Positions 17,676 to 25,392 of a DNA stretch of 64,000 nucleotides are shown here, one piece after another (position 1 is the stretch's first letter; the number at the start of each line of letters is the position of its first letter). The notes beneath the pieces are model-generated. The model searched no databases, was not told where the DNA came from, and worked only from the letters and a program-made list of their open reading frames with translations. The position numbers were made by a program, and so were the translations under genes. The stretch comes from Hydrogenoanaerobacterium saccharovorans (lineage in GTDB: Bacteria; Bacillota; Clostridia; Oscillospirales; Ruminococcaceae), in contig NZ_JACSNR010000007.1 of the NCBI RefSeq assembly GCF_016901815.1, positions 102,065 to 166,064 on the forward strand. Reading direction: 5' to 3'.

Positions 17676-18599
17676 TTACTTTACCATGCTGGCAACTTCA
17701 GAAGCGAAGTCATCAGCCTTCTTCTCAATGCCCTCGCCCTTCTCAAAACGAACGAAGGACTCGATCTCGATCTTGCCGCCGAGATCCTTGGCAACCTTGG
17801 CTACGTACTGAGCCACGTTCATGTTGCCATCCTTTACGAAGGCCTGATCTACCAGGCAGTTCTCCTTGTAGAACTTCTCTACACGGCCGGTAACCATCTT
17901 CTCGATTACCTGAGCAGGCTTGTTCTTCAGCTTCTCATCGTTCTGGATCTGAGCCTCGAGAATCTTCTTCTCCTCCTCAACTACGGCAGCGGGAACTTCT
18001 TCACGCTTCAGGTAGCCGGGGTTGATTGCAGCGATCTGCATAGCAACATCATGACCGCACTCAACGAACTCAGCCTTGTCAGCAATGCCGTCCGAAACAT
18101 CGAACTTAACCATAACGCCGATCTTGCCGCCAGCGTGGATGTAGGTAGCCAGAGTGCCTTCCTCACGTACGAAACGACGGATCTTCAGGTTCTCACCGAT
18201 TACCAGGATCTTCTCACGCAGCAGTTCCTCAACGGTCATGCCGTTCTCAGTCTTGCAGGCCAGCAGAGCATCAACATCAGCAGGATTCTGCTCCATGATG
18301 ATCTGAGCGCACTGTGCAACGAAGGCATTGAAGTCAGCATTCTTGGCTACGAAGTCGGTCTCAGAGTTTACTTCGATGATAGCGCCTACCTTCTTGGCAG
18401 CATCAGCAACAGCGTATACAACGCCTTCAGCAGCTACACGGTCAGCCTTCTTGGCAGCAGCGGACAGACCCTTTTCACGCAGGTATTCCACAGCCTTGTC
18501 CATATCACCGTTCGACTCGGTCAGTGCCTTCTTGCAGTCCATCATACCGCAGCCGGTCATCTGGCGCAGGGTCTGGACATCCTTAGCAGTAAAAGCCAT
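17676..18599 (-). CDS. tsf: Elongation factor Ts
   Basis: EF-Ts exchanges GDP for GTP on EF-Tu. The protein has 307 residues, a normal length. MAFTAKDVQTLRQMTGCGMM with DCKKALTESNGDMDKA is the UBA-like N-terminal domain, and SETDFVAKNADF is the signature of the core that contacts EF-Tu. The frame is open far upstream, but ATG 18599 follows GAGGAGG at 8 bases. A hairpin separates it from rpsB, so tsf may be expressed below rpsB by partial read-through. Codon use is strongly biased, as expected. Confidence 0.96.
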   Translation of the reverse strand: MAFTAKDVQTLRQMTGCGMMDCKKALTESNGDMDKAVEYLREKGLSAAAKKADRVAAEGVVYAVADAAKKVGAIIEVNSETDFVAKNADFNAFVAQCAQIIMEQNPADVDALLACKTENGMTVEELLREKILVIGENLKIRRFVREEGTLATYIHAGGKIGVMVKFDVSDGIADKAEFVECGHDVAMQIAAINPGYLKREEVPAAVVEEEKKILEAQIQNDEKLKNKPAQVIEKMVTGRVEKFYKENCLVDQAFVKDGNMNVAQYVAKVAKDLGGKIEIESFVRFEKGEGIEKKADDFASEVASMVK

Positions 18600-18655
18600 T
18601 TTCATTTCCTCCTCAGCGATCAAGTCTTTCGACTTTTCTATCGGTTGCATTTTTG

Positions 18656-18690
18656 TAAAAAGAGGCCCGGATAATATGACCCGAGCCTCT
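18656..18690 (-). terminator. Intercistronic terminator/attenuator between rpsB and tsf
   Basis: On the minus strand AGAGGCTCGG pairs with CCGGGCCTCT (one G-U pair), followed by TTTTT. It lies 15 bases past the rpsB stop and upstream of tsf, which has no obvious promoter of its own. It probably sets the ratio of S2 to EF-Ts. Confidence 0.75.
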
Positions 18691-18705
18691 AAATTCTGAA
18701 TCTGA

Positions 18706-19440
18706 TTACTCGGCAGCTTCTTCAGCCTCAGCAGCTTCAGCAGCCTCGGCGGTTTCAGCACCCTGACGGCCCTCGATAATCGCATCAGCCATAGCGCTGG
18801 CGATCAGACGAACCGCACGGATGGCATCATCGTTGCCAGGGATTACATAGTCGATCTCATCGGGATCGCAGTTGGTATCAACGATTGCAACAATCGGAAT
18901 ACCCAGCTTGTGAGCCTCAGCTACTGCGATGCGCTCCTTGCGGGGGTCAACGATGAACAGAGCACCAGGGAGCTTGTTCATCTCCTTGATACCGCCCAGG
19001 AACTTCTCCAGCTTCTCGATCTCGAGTTCCAGCTTTACAACTTCCTTCTTGGGCAGACGGTCAAAGGTGCCGTCCTCTTCCATCTTGCGCAGCTGAGCCA
19101 GACGGTCAATTCTGCGGCGGATGGTCTTGAAGTTGGTGAGCATACCGCCCAGCCATCTTGCGTTTACATAGTAAGCGCCGGCTCTCTCAGCCTCTTCCTT
19201 GATGCTGTCGCCAGCCTGCTTCTTGGTGCCGACAAACAGAACATTCTCACCGTTTGCAGACAGCTCACGAACGAACATGTAAGCCTCGTCCAGCTTCTTA
19301 ACGGTCTTCTGCAGGTCGATGATGTAGATGCCGTTTCTCTCGGTGAAGATGTACTCAGCCATCTTGGGGTTCCAGCGACGGGTCTGGTGACCGAAGTGCA
19401 CACCAGCCTCGAGCAGCTGCTTCATAGATACTACGCTCAT
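18706..19440 (-). CDS. rpsB: 30S ribosomal protein S2
   Basis: A structural protein of the small ribosomal subunit, 244 residues. Hallmarks are [47 protein letters not shown] and [18 protein letters not shown]. The C-terminus ends in an alanine/glutamate-rich tail ([16 protein letters not shown]). AAAGGAGG precedes the ATG. It is the promoter-proximal gene of rpsB-tsf. Confidence 0.97.
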   Translation of the reverse strand: MSVVSMKQLLEAGVHFGHQTRRWNPKMAEYIFTERNGIYIIDLQKTVKKLDEAYMFVRELSANGENVLFVGTKKQAGDSIKEEAERAGAYYVNARWLGGMLTNFKTIRRRIDRLAQLRKMEEDGTFDRLPKKEVVKLELEIEKLEKFLGGIKEMNKLPGALFIVDPRKERIAVAEAHKLGIPIVAIVDTNCDPDEIDYVIPGNDDAIRAVRLIASAMADAIIEGRQGAETAEAAEAAEAEEAAE

Positions 19441-19549
19441 TGATAAAATCCTCCTTTGGTTGTTCCTCCGCTCCGGCTCCGTTCCAGCCGACCTGAAACT
19501 GCTTCAGGCACCGGGCTGTTCTTGACCGGGGCGTGCGTTTTGCCCTAAT

Positions 19550-19578
19550 ATAATACCACAGCTTATCCAGGATTGCAA
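19550..19578 (-). promoter_or_regulatory. Promoter of rpsB-tsf
   Basis: Read on the minus strand: TTGCAA (19573-19578), a 17-base spacer and TATTAT (19550-19555). A leader of about 100 bases, GC-rich and likely structured, separates it from the rpsB ATG, where autoregulation by S2 could act. Confidence 0.7.
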
Positions 19579-19721
19579 GTCCTGTTTTGCATTTTCTCCC
19601 GGAAAACATGCGATTTTTCCTAAAATCAGCGAGCAGGTGTCCTTCGCTTGATTGATCCGGGTAAAGCATGGTAAAATGGCTTTACTGTCAATACATCTAT
19701 ATCGGAATGGAGATGGGATGG

Positions 19722-20168
19722 ATGAAATCAATCTGCGGACTGGACTGCTGTGAACAATGCAGTCGGCTTGAAGCATGCGGCGGCTGCCGGAAAACAGACG
19801 GCCACCCGTTCGGCGGGAACTGCATGGCAGCGGAATGCATCAAACACGGCGGCGAAGCGGAGTTCCAGTGTGTTAAGAAGGAGCTGATCTCTGAATTCAA
19901 CGCATTGGGGATCAGGAATCTTTCGGTTCAGGACCTCAATCTGCTCAATGGCTTCTTTGTCAATCTGGAATATACCCTCCCCAACGGACAGCAGGTAAAG
20001 CTGCTGAAGGATTATGACATCTATCTGGGGAACCAGATCGAGATCCCCGGCAGCGACCGGTGCTACGGGCTGGCGGCGGATGACCGGATGCTGCTGGTGT
20101 GCGAGTATGGCTGCGGCGGAGAAAACCCGGAGATTATTCTCTATAAAAAGAGAAACTCCGCCATGTGA
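19722..20168 (+). CDS. DUF3795-like cysteine-rich protein
   Basis: A 148-residue protein. Its N-terminus is packed with cysteines (ICGLDCCEQCSRLEACGGCR ... GGNCMAAECI), the pattern of DUF3795-type putative zinc-binding proteins. The remainder is a mixed domain with no recognised catalytic motif. Several ATGs occur close together (19668, 19707, 19713, 19722); ATG 19722 gives the family-like start MKSICGLDCC. It slightly precedes, and is probably cotranscribed with, the DUF6440-like gene. The function is unknown. Confidence 0.65.
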   Translation: MKSICGLDCCEQCSRLEACGGCRKTDGHPFGGNCMAAECIKHGGEAEFQCVKKELISEFNALGIRNLSVQDLNLLNGFFVNLEYTLPNGQQVKLLKDYDIYLGNQIEIPGSDRCYGLAADDRMLLVCEYGCGGENPEIILYKKRNSAM

Positions 20169-20194
20169 CACCGATGAAAAAAGGAGGGACTGTC

Positions 20195-20362
20195 ATGGAG
20201 CGATTCAAGAAAATCTATGAGCAGGGCTTTGTGGAAGTAATGGAGATCTGGGTCGATACTGAAACCGGGATCAACTATCTGTTCCACCGCAGCGGCAACG
20301 CAGCCGGCTTTACGCCGCTGCTGGACCAGGACGGCAAGCCCGTTGTGACACCGGACCGCTAA
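20195..20362 (+). CDS. DUF6440-like small protein
   Basis: A 55-residue protein, MERFKKIYEQGFVEVMEIWV, ending with the segment AGFTPLLDQDGKPVV that is typical of small DUF6440-type proteins of Clostridia. GGAGG sits 7 bases before ATG 20195, which decides the start over ATG 20165. It ends at a strong terminator. No function is known. Confidence 0.7.
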   Translation: MERFKKIYEQGFVEVMEIWVDTETGINYLFHRSGNAAGFTPLLDQDGKPVVTPDR

Positions 20363-20366
20363 AATC

Positions 20367-20398
20367 AAAGGCAGCTGGAAAAACCGGCTGCCTTTTCT
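20367..20398 (+). terminator. Rho-independent terminator
   Basis: AAAGGCAGC pairs with GCTGCCTTTT around a TGG/CCG-containing loop and is followed by T-rich sequence. It ends the DUF3795/DUF6440 unit. Confidence 0.8.
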
Positions 20399-20513
20399 TC
20401 TGTCTGCGACTGAGCGTCAGGGAAACCGTCCTTTGACAGTGTAACAGATTGCTGTCTCCCTGAAAAGTCCCTGCCGGAAAAATCCGGGTAAAATCCGTTA
20501 TAACCGCATCTTT

Positions 20514-20801
20514 TCAGAAGCCCAGGAAGGAGAACAGACCCTTCCTGGGCTCTGCCTGAGGCGGACAGTACCGCACCAGAACGGTATCCTCGCCGATGAG
20601 CTGAATGTCCTGCCAGCAGATCACCGTATCTTCCTCACGGCCCAGCAGCCCGAACAGCCGGCTACGCCCATAGATGACAATGGCGGTGAGCTGCGCCGTG
20701 CAGACATCTACCTCCACATCGTCCACCCGGCCCAGACAGACCCCGCTGTCCACGCAGACCACATCCTTTTTCCAGAGCTCTCCGATCCGGCAGCTTGCCA
20801 T
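20514..20801 (-). CDS. ymxH: YlmC/YmxH-family PRC-barrel protein
   Basis: A 95-residue PRC-barrel protein of the YlmC/YmxH sporulation-associated family: MASCRIGELWKKDVVCVDSG, then LGRVDDVEVDV and RLFGLLGREEDTVICWQDIQ, then IGEDTVLV. PRC-barrel domains are small beta-barrels involved in protein or RNA contacts; in Bacillus the homologues are expressed in sporulation. A GGGGGAGAGGGGGAA tract precedes the ATG. The last codons also form a large inverted repeat (20519-20553). It stands alone. Confidence 0.85.
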   Translation of the reverse strand: MASCRIGELWKKDVVCVDSGVCLGRVDDVEVDVCTAQLTAIVIYGRSRLFGLLGREEDTVICWQDIQLIGEDTVLVRYCPPQAEPRKGLFSFLGF

Positions 20802-20846
20802 ACGCGCTTCCCCCTCTCCCCCTATCTTACGCCCGGGGAAGCCGGG

Positions 20847-21725
20847 TTATGCCTGTCCCGCCTCCGTCAGTGCCGCCCGGGCAAAGGCCTCCATCGCCGG
20901 TGTCAGCCACTTGTCCGAATGGGCATAGATCCGGCTGTACAGCCGGGGCTCGAAGCCTGCGATCCCAAAGGCCTCCACCGCATGGGCCGCCTGCTTTTCC
21001 CGGGAAATGAACTCCGGCATGAAGCCGATCCCCAGCCCGGCCTCTACAAACCGCAGCACCACATCGGCGCTGCCCGTTTCCAGAAACACTTCGGGTGACA
21101 GCTCCTGGTCCTCCAGAAAGCGTTCCAGCAGCCTCCGGTAGGGGCAGCCCGGTTCGGTGTAGATAATCTTCTGCCCCAGCAGCTCTGCCGGGGCGATCTG
21201 CCGTCCCGCAAGGGGCGAACCAGCGGCACACAGCGGCTGTGTGGGGTGGGAAAACTCCGCCAGCATCCGGGTATGCTCCGGCGCGTCGTGCCCATAGACC
21301 CAGATGAGATCCACCTGGTCTGCCTGCAAACGGCGCTCCAGCTCGGTCCGGGGTGCTGTCACCACCGAAAGCACCGCCCCAGGCTGGCTCTGTGAAAAAC
21401 GCCGGATGGTCCCCGGCAGGAATCCGCCGCAGAGCGACTCATAGACCCCCACCCGCACCAGGGCGTTCTCCTCACTCTGCACACTGCGCAGCAGCCGCTC
21501 CGATTCCGCCAGCATCACCCGGGCCGACTGTACCGCCTGCCGTCCGCTGTCGGTGAGCCGTATCCGCCGCCCGATGCGGTCAAAGAGCGGTGCGCCCAGC
21601 TCCTCCTCCAGCGCCTTGATCTGCATGGTCACGGTGGACTGGGTATAGCCCAGATCCTCCGCTGCCGCCGAAAAGCTCCCCAGTTCCGCAATCCGCACCA
21701 GAGTACGGAGATTCCGCAGCTCCAT
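20847..21725 (-). CDS. LysR-family regulator
   Basis: A 292-residue regulator: winged helix at residues ~3-60 (FSAAAEDLGYTQSTVTMQI, LGAPLFDRIGRRIRLTDSG), then a substrate-binding-like domain with LIYTEPGCP-like and RFVEAGLGIGFMPEFI segments. It is divergently transcribed from the thioredoxin-fold gene at 21857 with an AT-rich 131-base gap that contains repeated AATTCAAT motifs. LysR proteins usually control the divergent neighbour, so a thiol or redox signal is plausible but not shown. Confidence 0.92.
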   Translation of the reverse strand: MELRNLRTLVRIAELGSFSAAAEDLGYTQSTVTMQIKALEEELGAPLFDRIGRRIRLTDSGRQAVQSARVMLAESERLLRSVQSEENALVRVGVYESLCGGFLPGTIRRFSQSQPGAVLSVVTAPRTELERRLQADQVDLIWVYGHDAPEHTRMLAEFSHPTQPLCAAGSPLAGRQIAPAELLGQKIIYTEPGCPYRRLLERFLEDQELSPEVFLETGSADVVLRFVEAGLGIGFMPEFISREKQAAHAVEAFGIAGFEPRLYSRIYAHSDKWLTPAMEAFARAALTEAGQA

Positions 21726-21781
21726 GGCCTCTGCCTCCTTTTAATTCAATAATTTTGATATTACCTATATAATAATTCAAT

Positions 21782-21810
21782 TTTACAAATAAGTAAATCC
21801 CTGTTATACT
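21782..21810 (+). promoter_or_regulatory. Promoter of the thioredoxin-fold gene
   Basis: TTTACA (21782-21787), a 17-base spacer and TATACT (21805-21810). AATTCAAT-type motifs at ~21763 and ~21775 lie just upstream, where a LysR dimer could bind. Confidence 0.65.
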
Positions 21811-21856
21811 GAAACCATCGAAAACAATCCACCCAGACATCAAGGAGGTCACACAC

Positions 21857-22108
21857 ATGAAAGTAACTGTTTATGGAAGCCATCTCTGCCCCGATACCCT
21901 GTACGCCATCAACCAGCTCATGTCCAAGGGCGTTGACATGTCCTTCAAGAACATCTCCGCTGCCCTCTCCGATCTCAAGGAGTTCCTGGCAATCCGGGAA
22001 AATGACGCCATCTTTGACAACGCCAAGAAGAACGGCGGTCTGGGCATTCCCTGCTTCGTCCTCGAGGACGGCACCCGCACCCTGGACATCACCAAGGTAA
22101 TCGGCTGA
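21857..22108 (+). CDS. Small glutaredoxin/thioredoxin-fold protein
   Basis: An 83-residue protein, MKVTVYGSHLCPDTLYAINQ, with the beta-alpha-beta start of the glutaredoxin fold, the cis-proline-like GLGIPCFVLEDG and the terminal strand TRTLDITKVI. The usual CXXC is reduced to one cysteine (HLCPDT), a monothiol-like arrangement; a second cysteine is in IPCF. AAGGAGG precedes the ATG. It probably acts in thiol-disulfide exchange in the cytoplasm under the divergent LysR regulator. Confidence 0.8.
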   Translation: MKVTVYGSHLCPDTLYAINQLMSKGVDMSFKNISAALSDLKEFLAIRENDAIFDNAKKNGGLGIPCFVLEDGTRTLDITKVIG

Positions 22109-22125
22109 TTGCAGCACAGCATAAC

Positions 22126-22158
22126 AAAAACCGGAAGGAACTGATCCTTCCGGTTTTT
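22126..22158. terminator. Bidirectional terminator
   Basis: AAAAACCGGAAGGA pairs with TCCTTCCGGTTTTT. It serves the thioredoxin-fold gene on the plus strand and the ferredoxin-type gene on the minus strand. Confidence 0.9.
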
Positions 22159-22176
22159 CTGTTTTTTACGGGAATA

Positions 22177-23070
22177 TCAGAGCTCCACGCCTTTGTAAGG
22201 AGCGGTTTTGTCCGGGAGACCTGCGCCGATCTTCGGCTTCTGCAGCGCCCGGGTCGGACAGACTGCCACACACTCCCCGCAGCGGATGCACTCCGGCGAG
22301 TTGGGGTCCCGGGTGGGATCGCAGTCCATCGGGCAAATCGTAACGCACTTGCCGCAGTGGACACACTCCTCCGGCAGAAAGCGCAGCCGGTACAGTGAGA
22401 ACTTATTGAAGAGCGCATAGATGGCGCCCAGCGGGCAGAGGTATTTGCAGAAGGGGCGGCTGACCATCACCGACAGCAGCACCACAGCCAGCAGCAGGGC
22501 AAACTTCCACTGGAACAGCGCACCCAGCGCCGCCCGGGTGTTTTCGCTCACCGCAGCCAGCGGGAGCGCCCCCTCCAGGATTCCCTGGGGGCAGAGGTAT
22601 TTGCAGAAGGTGGGATCACCCATGCCCAGCACATTGACCATGAGGTTGGGCAGCAGGAACACAAACACCACCAGTACCCCATACTTGAGCCAGGTGAGCG
22701 GACGAAGCCGCCGGGTGGAGAACTTTTTCGGGAAGGGGATGCGGTGCAGCAGATCCTGGAACCAGCCGAACGGACAGAGGAATCCACAGACCAGCCGTCC
22801 GCCCAGGCCGCCCACTACCATCAGGAAGCCCAGTACCAGCAGGGACAGGGCATAATCCGGGGACCCGGCCAGTGCCTGCATGGCACCGATGGGACAGCTC
22901 CCCAGTGCTCCGGGGCAGGAATAGCAGTTGAGCCCCGGCACACAGAACTGTTTGAGCGGGCCCTTGTAGAGTTTCCCGTCCAGGAAGCCGGTGAAGTTGG
23001 CGTTGGTCAGCAGGGTCCAGAGCGCCTGGATGCCAAACCGCTTCCGGCGCTGTGTTTTCAGTCTATCCAA
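22177..23070 (-). CDS. NapH/NosR-like membrane ferredoxin (4Fe-4S)
   Basis: A ~297-residue polytopic membrane electron-transfer protein. About five hydrophobic segments carry CGFLCPFGW and FCKYLCPLGAIY (the paired CxxxCP motifs of the NapH/CcoG/NosR group), plus an early CYSCPGALGSCPIGA. Two classical 4Fe-4S clusters close the C-terminus: CVHCGKCVTICPMDC and CIRCGECVAVCP. It probably moves electrons between the membrane and a cytoplasmic partner. The start is uncertain: GTG 23079 abuts GGAG, while TTG 23070 has 10-base spacing. It overlaps the end of the small CXXC gene. Confidence 0.85.
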   Translation of the reverse strand: MDRLKTQRRKRFGIQALWTLLTNANFTGFLDGKLYKGPLKQFCVPGLNCYSCPGALGSCPIGAMQALAGSPDYALSLLVLGFLMVVGGLGGRLVCGFLCPFGWFQDLLHRIPFPKKFSTRRLRPLTWLKYGVLVVFVFLLPNLMVNVLGMGDPTFCKYLCPQGILEGALPLAAVSENTRAALGALFQWKFALLLAVVLLSVMVSRPFCKYLCPLGAIYALFNKFSLYRLRFLPEECVHCGKCVTICPMDCDPTRDPNSPECIRCGECVAVCPTRALQKPKIGAGLPDKTAPYKGVEL

Positions 23071-23203
23071 TGCCCACACACTCCAGACACAGATTGATGG
23101 ATTTCACAAAATAGACCCCCAGTTCTCCCCGGGTAAGTCCCAGTGCCATTAGACCTGCTCCGGTGAGCAGGATCACCGCCGTCACAATCCGGCTGTTCTT
23201 CAT
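23063..23203 (-). CDS. CD1871A-family CXXC-containing membrane peptide
   Basis: A 46-residue protein: a hydrophobic helix (IVTAVILLTGAGLMALGLT) followed by RGELGVYFVKSINLCLECVG, which ends with the CLEC pair typical of CD1871A-family proteins. AGGAGG lies 6 bases before the ATG. It overlaps the start of the NapH-like gene by several bases, so the two are translationally coupled. The cysteines may hold a cluster or hand electrons to the NapH-like protein; that is inference. Confidence 0.8.
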   Translation of the reverse strand: MKNSRIVTAVILLTGAGLMALGLTRGELGVYFVKSINLCLECVGIG

Positions 23204-23213
23204 AGGCTGCCTC

Positions 23214-24665
23214 CTATCGGATGGAATCAAGCAGGTCCCGCTTGGCCTGCCACAGGTTCTGGGAGAGATCCACATAGTACCGGTGCGGGAACTCAAACCG
23301 CTTCATCTCGTCCCAGAGAGTATCCACCTGAGCCAGACAGTACTTCTGGATCTCGGGCAGCGACGGAGACTGATAAACCAGCTTTCCCTTTTCAAATACC
23401 GGGCAGAGCAGTTTCCGGGCGGTATAGTTCCGCAGTTCCTGACGCTTCCAGGTGGCAATGGGATCAAAGATGGTCAGCGGCTGGCTCTCATCGATCTCCT
23501 CGTCATGGAACGCGATGTAATCGGCAATGGCCTTGCCGGTGTCGTTGGCATACAGGCGGTACAGGGTCTTGAAACCGGGGTTGGTGATCTTGTCGATGCT
23601 CTCGCTCACCTTGATCTTGTTTGTATAGACTCCATTATGCTCCACTGCCGCCAGCTTATACACGCCGCCGAATACCGGTGACGACCGGCTGGTGATGAGG
23701 CTTTCGCCCACACCAAAGGAGTCCACCTGGGCGCCCTGCGACCACAGTTCCCCGATGATGTACTCATCCAGCGAGTTGCTCGCGACAATCGCCACATCGG
23801 GATAGCCGGCATCGTCCAGCATCTTGCGCATCTTCTTGGAGAGGTAGGCAATATCGCCGCTGTCGATCCGCACGCCCTTGGGACGGAAGCCCTTGGGCAC
23901 AACAACTTCATCGAACACCTTGATAGCGTTGGGCATGCCGCTTTTGAGGACATTATAGGTATCCACCAGCAGGGTGCAGTTGTCGGGGTAGATCTCTGCA
24001 TAGGTCTTGAAGGCCTCGTATTCGCTGTCGAAGGTCAGTACCCAGCTGTGCGCCATGGTACCCACTGCCGGCACGCCGAACAGCATATCCGACACGGTAC
24101 AGGCGGTGGAGGTACAGCCGCCGATATAGGCAGCCCGGGCGCCGTAGATGGCACCGTCATACCCCTGGGCACGGCGGGAGCCGAATTCCATTACCGCACG
24201 CCCATGGGCTGCCCGGGCAATGCGGTTTGCCTTGGTGGCAATGAGCGACTGATGGTTGATGGTGAGCAGCAGCATGGTTTCCAGCAGCTGTGCCTGCACT
24301 ACCGGTCCCCGGACGATCACCATGGGTTCGTTGGGAAAGACCGGTGTGCCCTCAGGCACCGCCCAGACATCGCATTCAAAATGGAAGTTTGCCAGATAGT
24401 CCAGGAACTCCTCACAGAAGATTCCCCGGCTCCGCAGGTAGGCAATGTCCTCCTCATCGAACTCCAGATTCTTCATGTAGTCGATGAGCTGCTCCAGGCC
24501 TGCAAAGATGGCAAAGCCGCCATTGTCCGGAATTTTCCGGAAAAACATATCAAACACCGCAATGGTGTCCTTCCGCCCGCTCTGGAAATAACCATTTGCC
24601 ATGGTGAGCTCATAAAAGTCAATGAGCATCGACAGATTGCGGGCCGCAAATTTTTTCTCCTTCAT
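23214..24665 (-). CDS. pncB: Nicotinate phosphoribosyltransferase
   Basis: This enzyme converts nicotinate and PRPP to nicotinate mononucleotide in the NAD salvage (Preiss-Handler) pathway. The 483 residues show SMLIDFYELTMANGYF, EFGSRRAQGYDGAIYGARAA, LVDTYNVLKSG, RIDSGDIAYLSKKMR and FGVGESLIT, all conserved in the family. The frame is open to 24776, but ATG 24665 (MKEKKFAARNLSML) follows GAGGG and matches homologues. It ends only 11 bases before the CXXC peptide gene, so the three redox/NAD-related genes may form one transcript. Confidence 0.94.
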   Translation of the reverse strand: MKEKKFAARNLSMLIDFYELTMANGYFQSGRKDTIAVFDMFFRKIPDNGGFAIFAGLEQLIDYMKNLEFDEEDIAYLRSRGIFCEEFLDYLANFHFECDVWAVPEGTPVFPNEPMVIVRGPVVQAQLLETMLLLTINHQSLIATKANRIARAAHGRAVMEFGSRRAQGYDGAIYGARAAYIGGCTSTACTVSDMLFGVPAVGTMAHSWVLTFDSEYEAFKTYAEIYPDNCTLLVDTYNVLKSGMPNAIKVFDEVVVPKGFRPKGVRIDSGDIAYLSKKMRKMLDDAGYPDVAIVASNSLDEYIIGELWSQGAQVDSFGVGESLITSRSSPVFGGVYKLAAVEHNGVYTNKIKVSESIDKITNPGFKTLYRLYANDTGKAIADYIAFHDEEIDESQPLTIFDPIATWKRQELRNYTARKLLCPVFEKGKLVYQSPSLPEIQKYCLAQVDTLWDEMKRFEFPHRYYVDLSQNLWQAKRDLLDSIR

Positions 24666-24702
24666 GTGAATCCCTCGATTCCCGTTTTCAGATATACAGA
24701 CG

Positions 24703-24731
24703 GGAGGTCGTATGAAACGGCCTCCCGCTGC
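24703..24731 (-). terminator. Hairpin after the 24773 gene
   Basis: GCGGGAGGCCG pairs imperfectly with CGACCTCCCG. The following sequence is only moderately T-rich, so it may be a weak terminator upstream of pncB. Confidence 0.45.
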
Positions 24732-24772
24732 GTAAAACCTGTATTTTATTATATCCCCGGCTCCGGGCAATG

Positions 24773-25288
24773 TCAATCAGCATTCCCGATCCGGAGTTCG
24801 ATGGGCTGAAGCACATAGCCCACAATGACCCCGCTCTCCGGGTCCACTGCGAAAAGCCGTGCCTGTGCCGGATAGGTGCCGTCCTCCAGCTCCTCATCGA
24901 GGTCTACGGTATCAATATGGCTGTCTGGTTCCAGCACCGGCGAGGAATAGACTACCGTCCCATCCTCCAGCTCAATATCCGCCTGGAGATCGTAGCGGTT
25001 CTCCCGGGGATTTTCCAGATAGAGTCCCCCGTTCTTCCCGCCCTTCTCAAACTCCGGCGATGCGTCCAGCCGGAAACTGAGGGTGTCCTCGTCATTCTGA
25101 TGGTCAGCGGCCTCATAGCCCTCCACCGGGCCTTCCTGTACCTGACCCGCCGCTCCGGCTGCGGAAACCGGCGCGCCAGGCCCCAGCAGCGCATATCCCA
25201 GCGCCGCCGCTGCCAGCACACCCGCTGTACCAGCCATCACAGCTGCCACCAGATGGGGCTTTTTCCACAGGCTTCGATAGTCTTTCAT
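24773..25288 (-). CDS. Membrane-anchored exported protein, unknown
   Basis: A 171-residue protein. An N-terminal membrane anchor (LVAAVMAGTAGVLAAAALGYAL) is followed by a low-complexity linker and an extracellular beta-rich domain (SFRLDASPEFEKGGKNGGLY, LENPRENRYDLQADIELEDG, VVYSSPVLEPDSHI). The repeated LxxDG turns resemble small Ig-like or adhesion-type modules, but I do not recognise the family. GGGAGGA precedes the ATG. It is monocistronic. Confidence 0.7.
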   Translation of the reverse strand: MKDYRSLWKKPHLVAAVMAGTAGVLAAAALGYALLGPGAPVSAAGAAGQVQEGPVEGYEAADHQNDEDTLSFRLDASPEFEKGGKNGGLYLENPRENRYDLQADIELEDGTVVYSSPVLEPDSHIDTVDLDEELEDGTYPAQARLFAVDPESGVIVGYVLQPIELRIGNAD

Positions 25289-25392
25289 GTGATCCTCCCA
25301 AGGGTGCCGGAAGCACTGTCCGGCGGTTTCTGTCCCTCAGTATAGCCGAAAATTCCGGTCAGCGCAAGGGTGGTTTTCACGGAACTGCCCTG

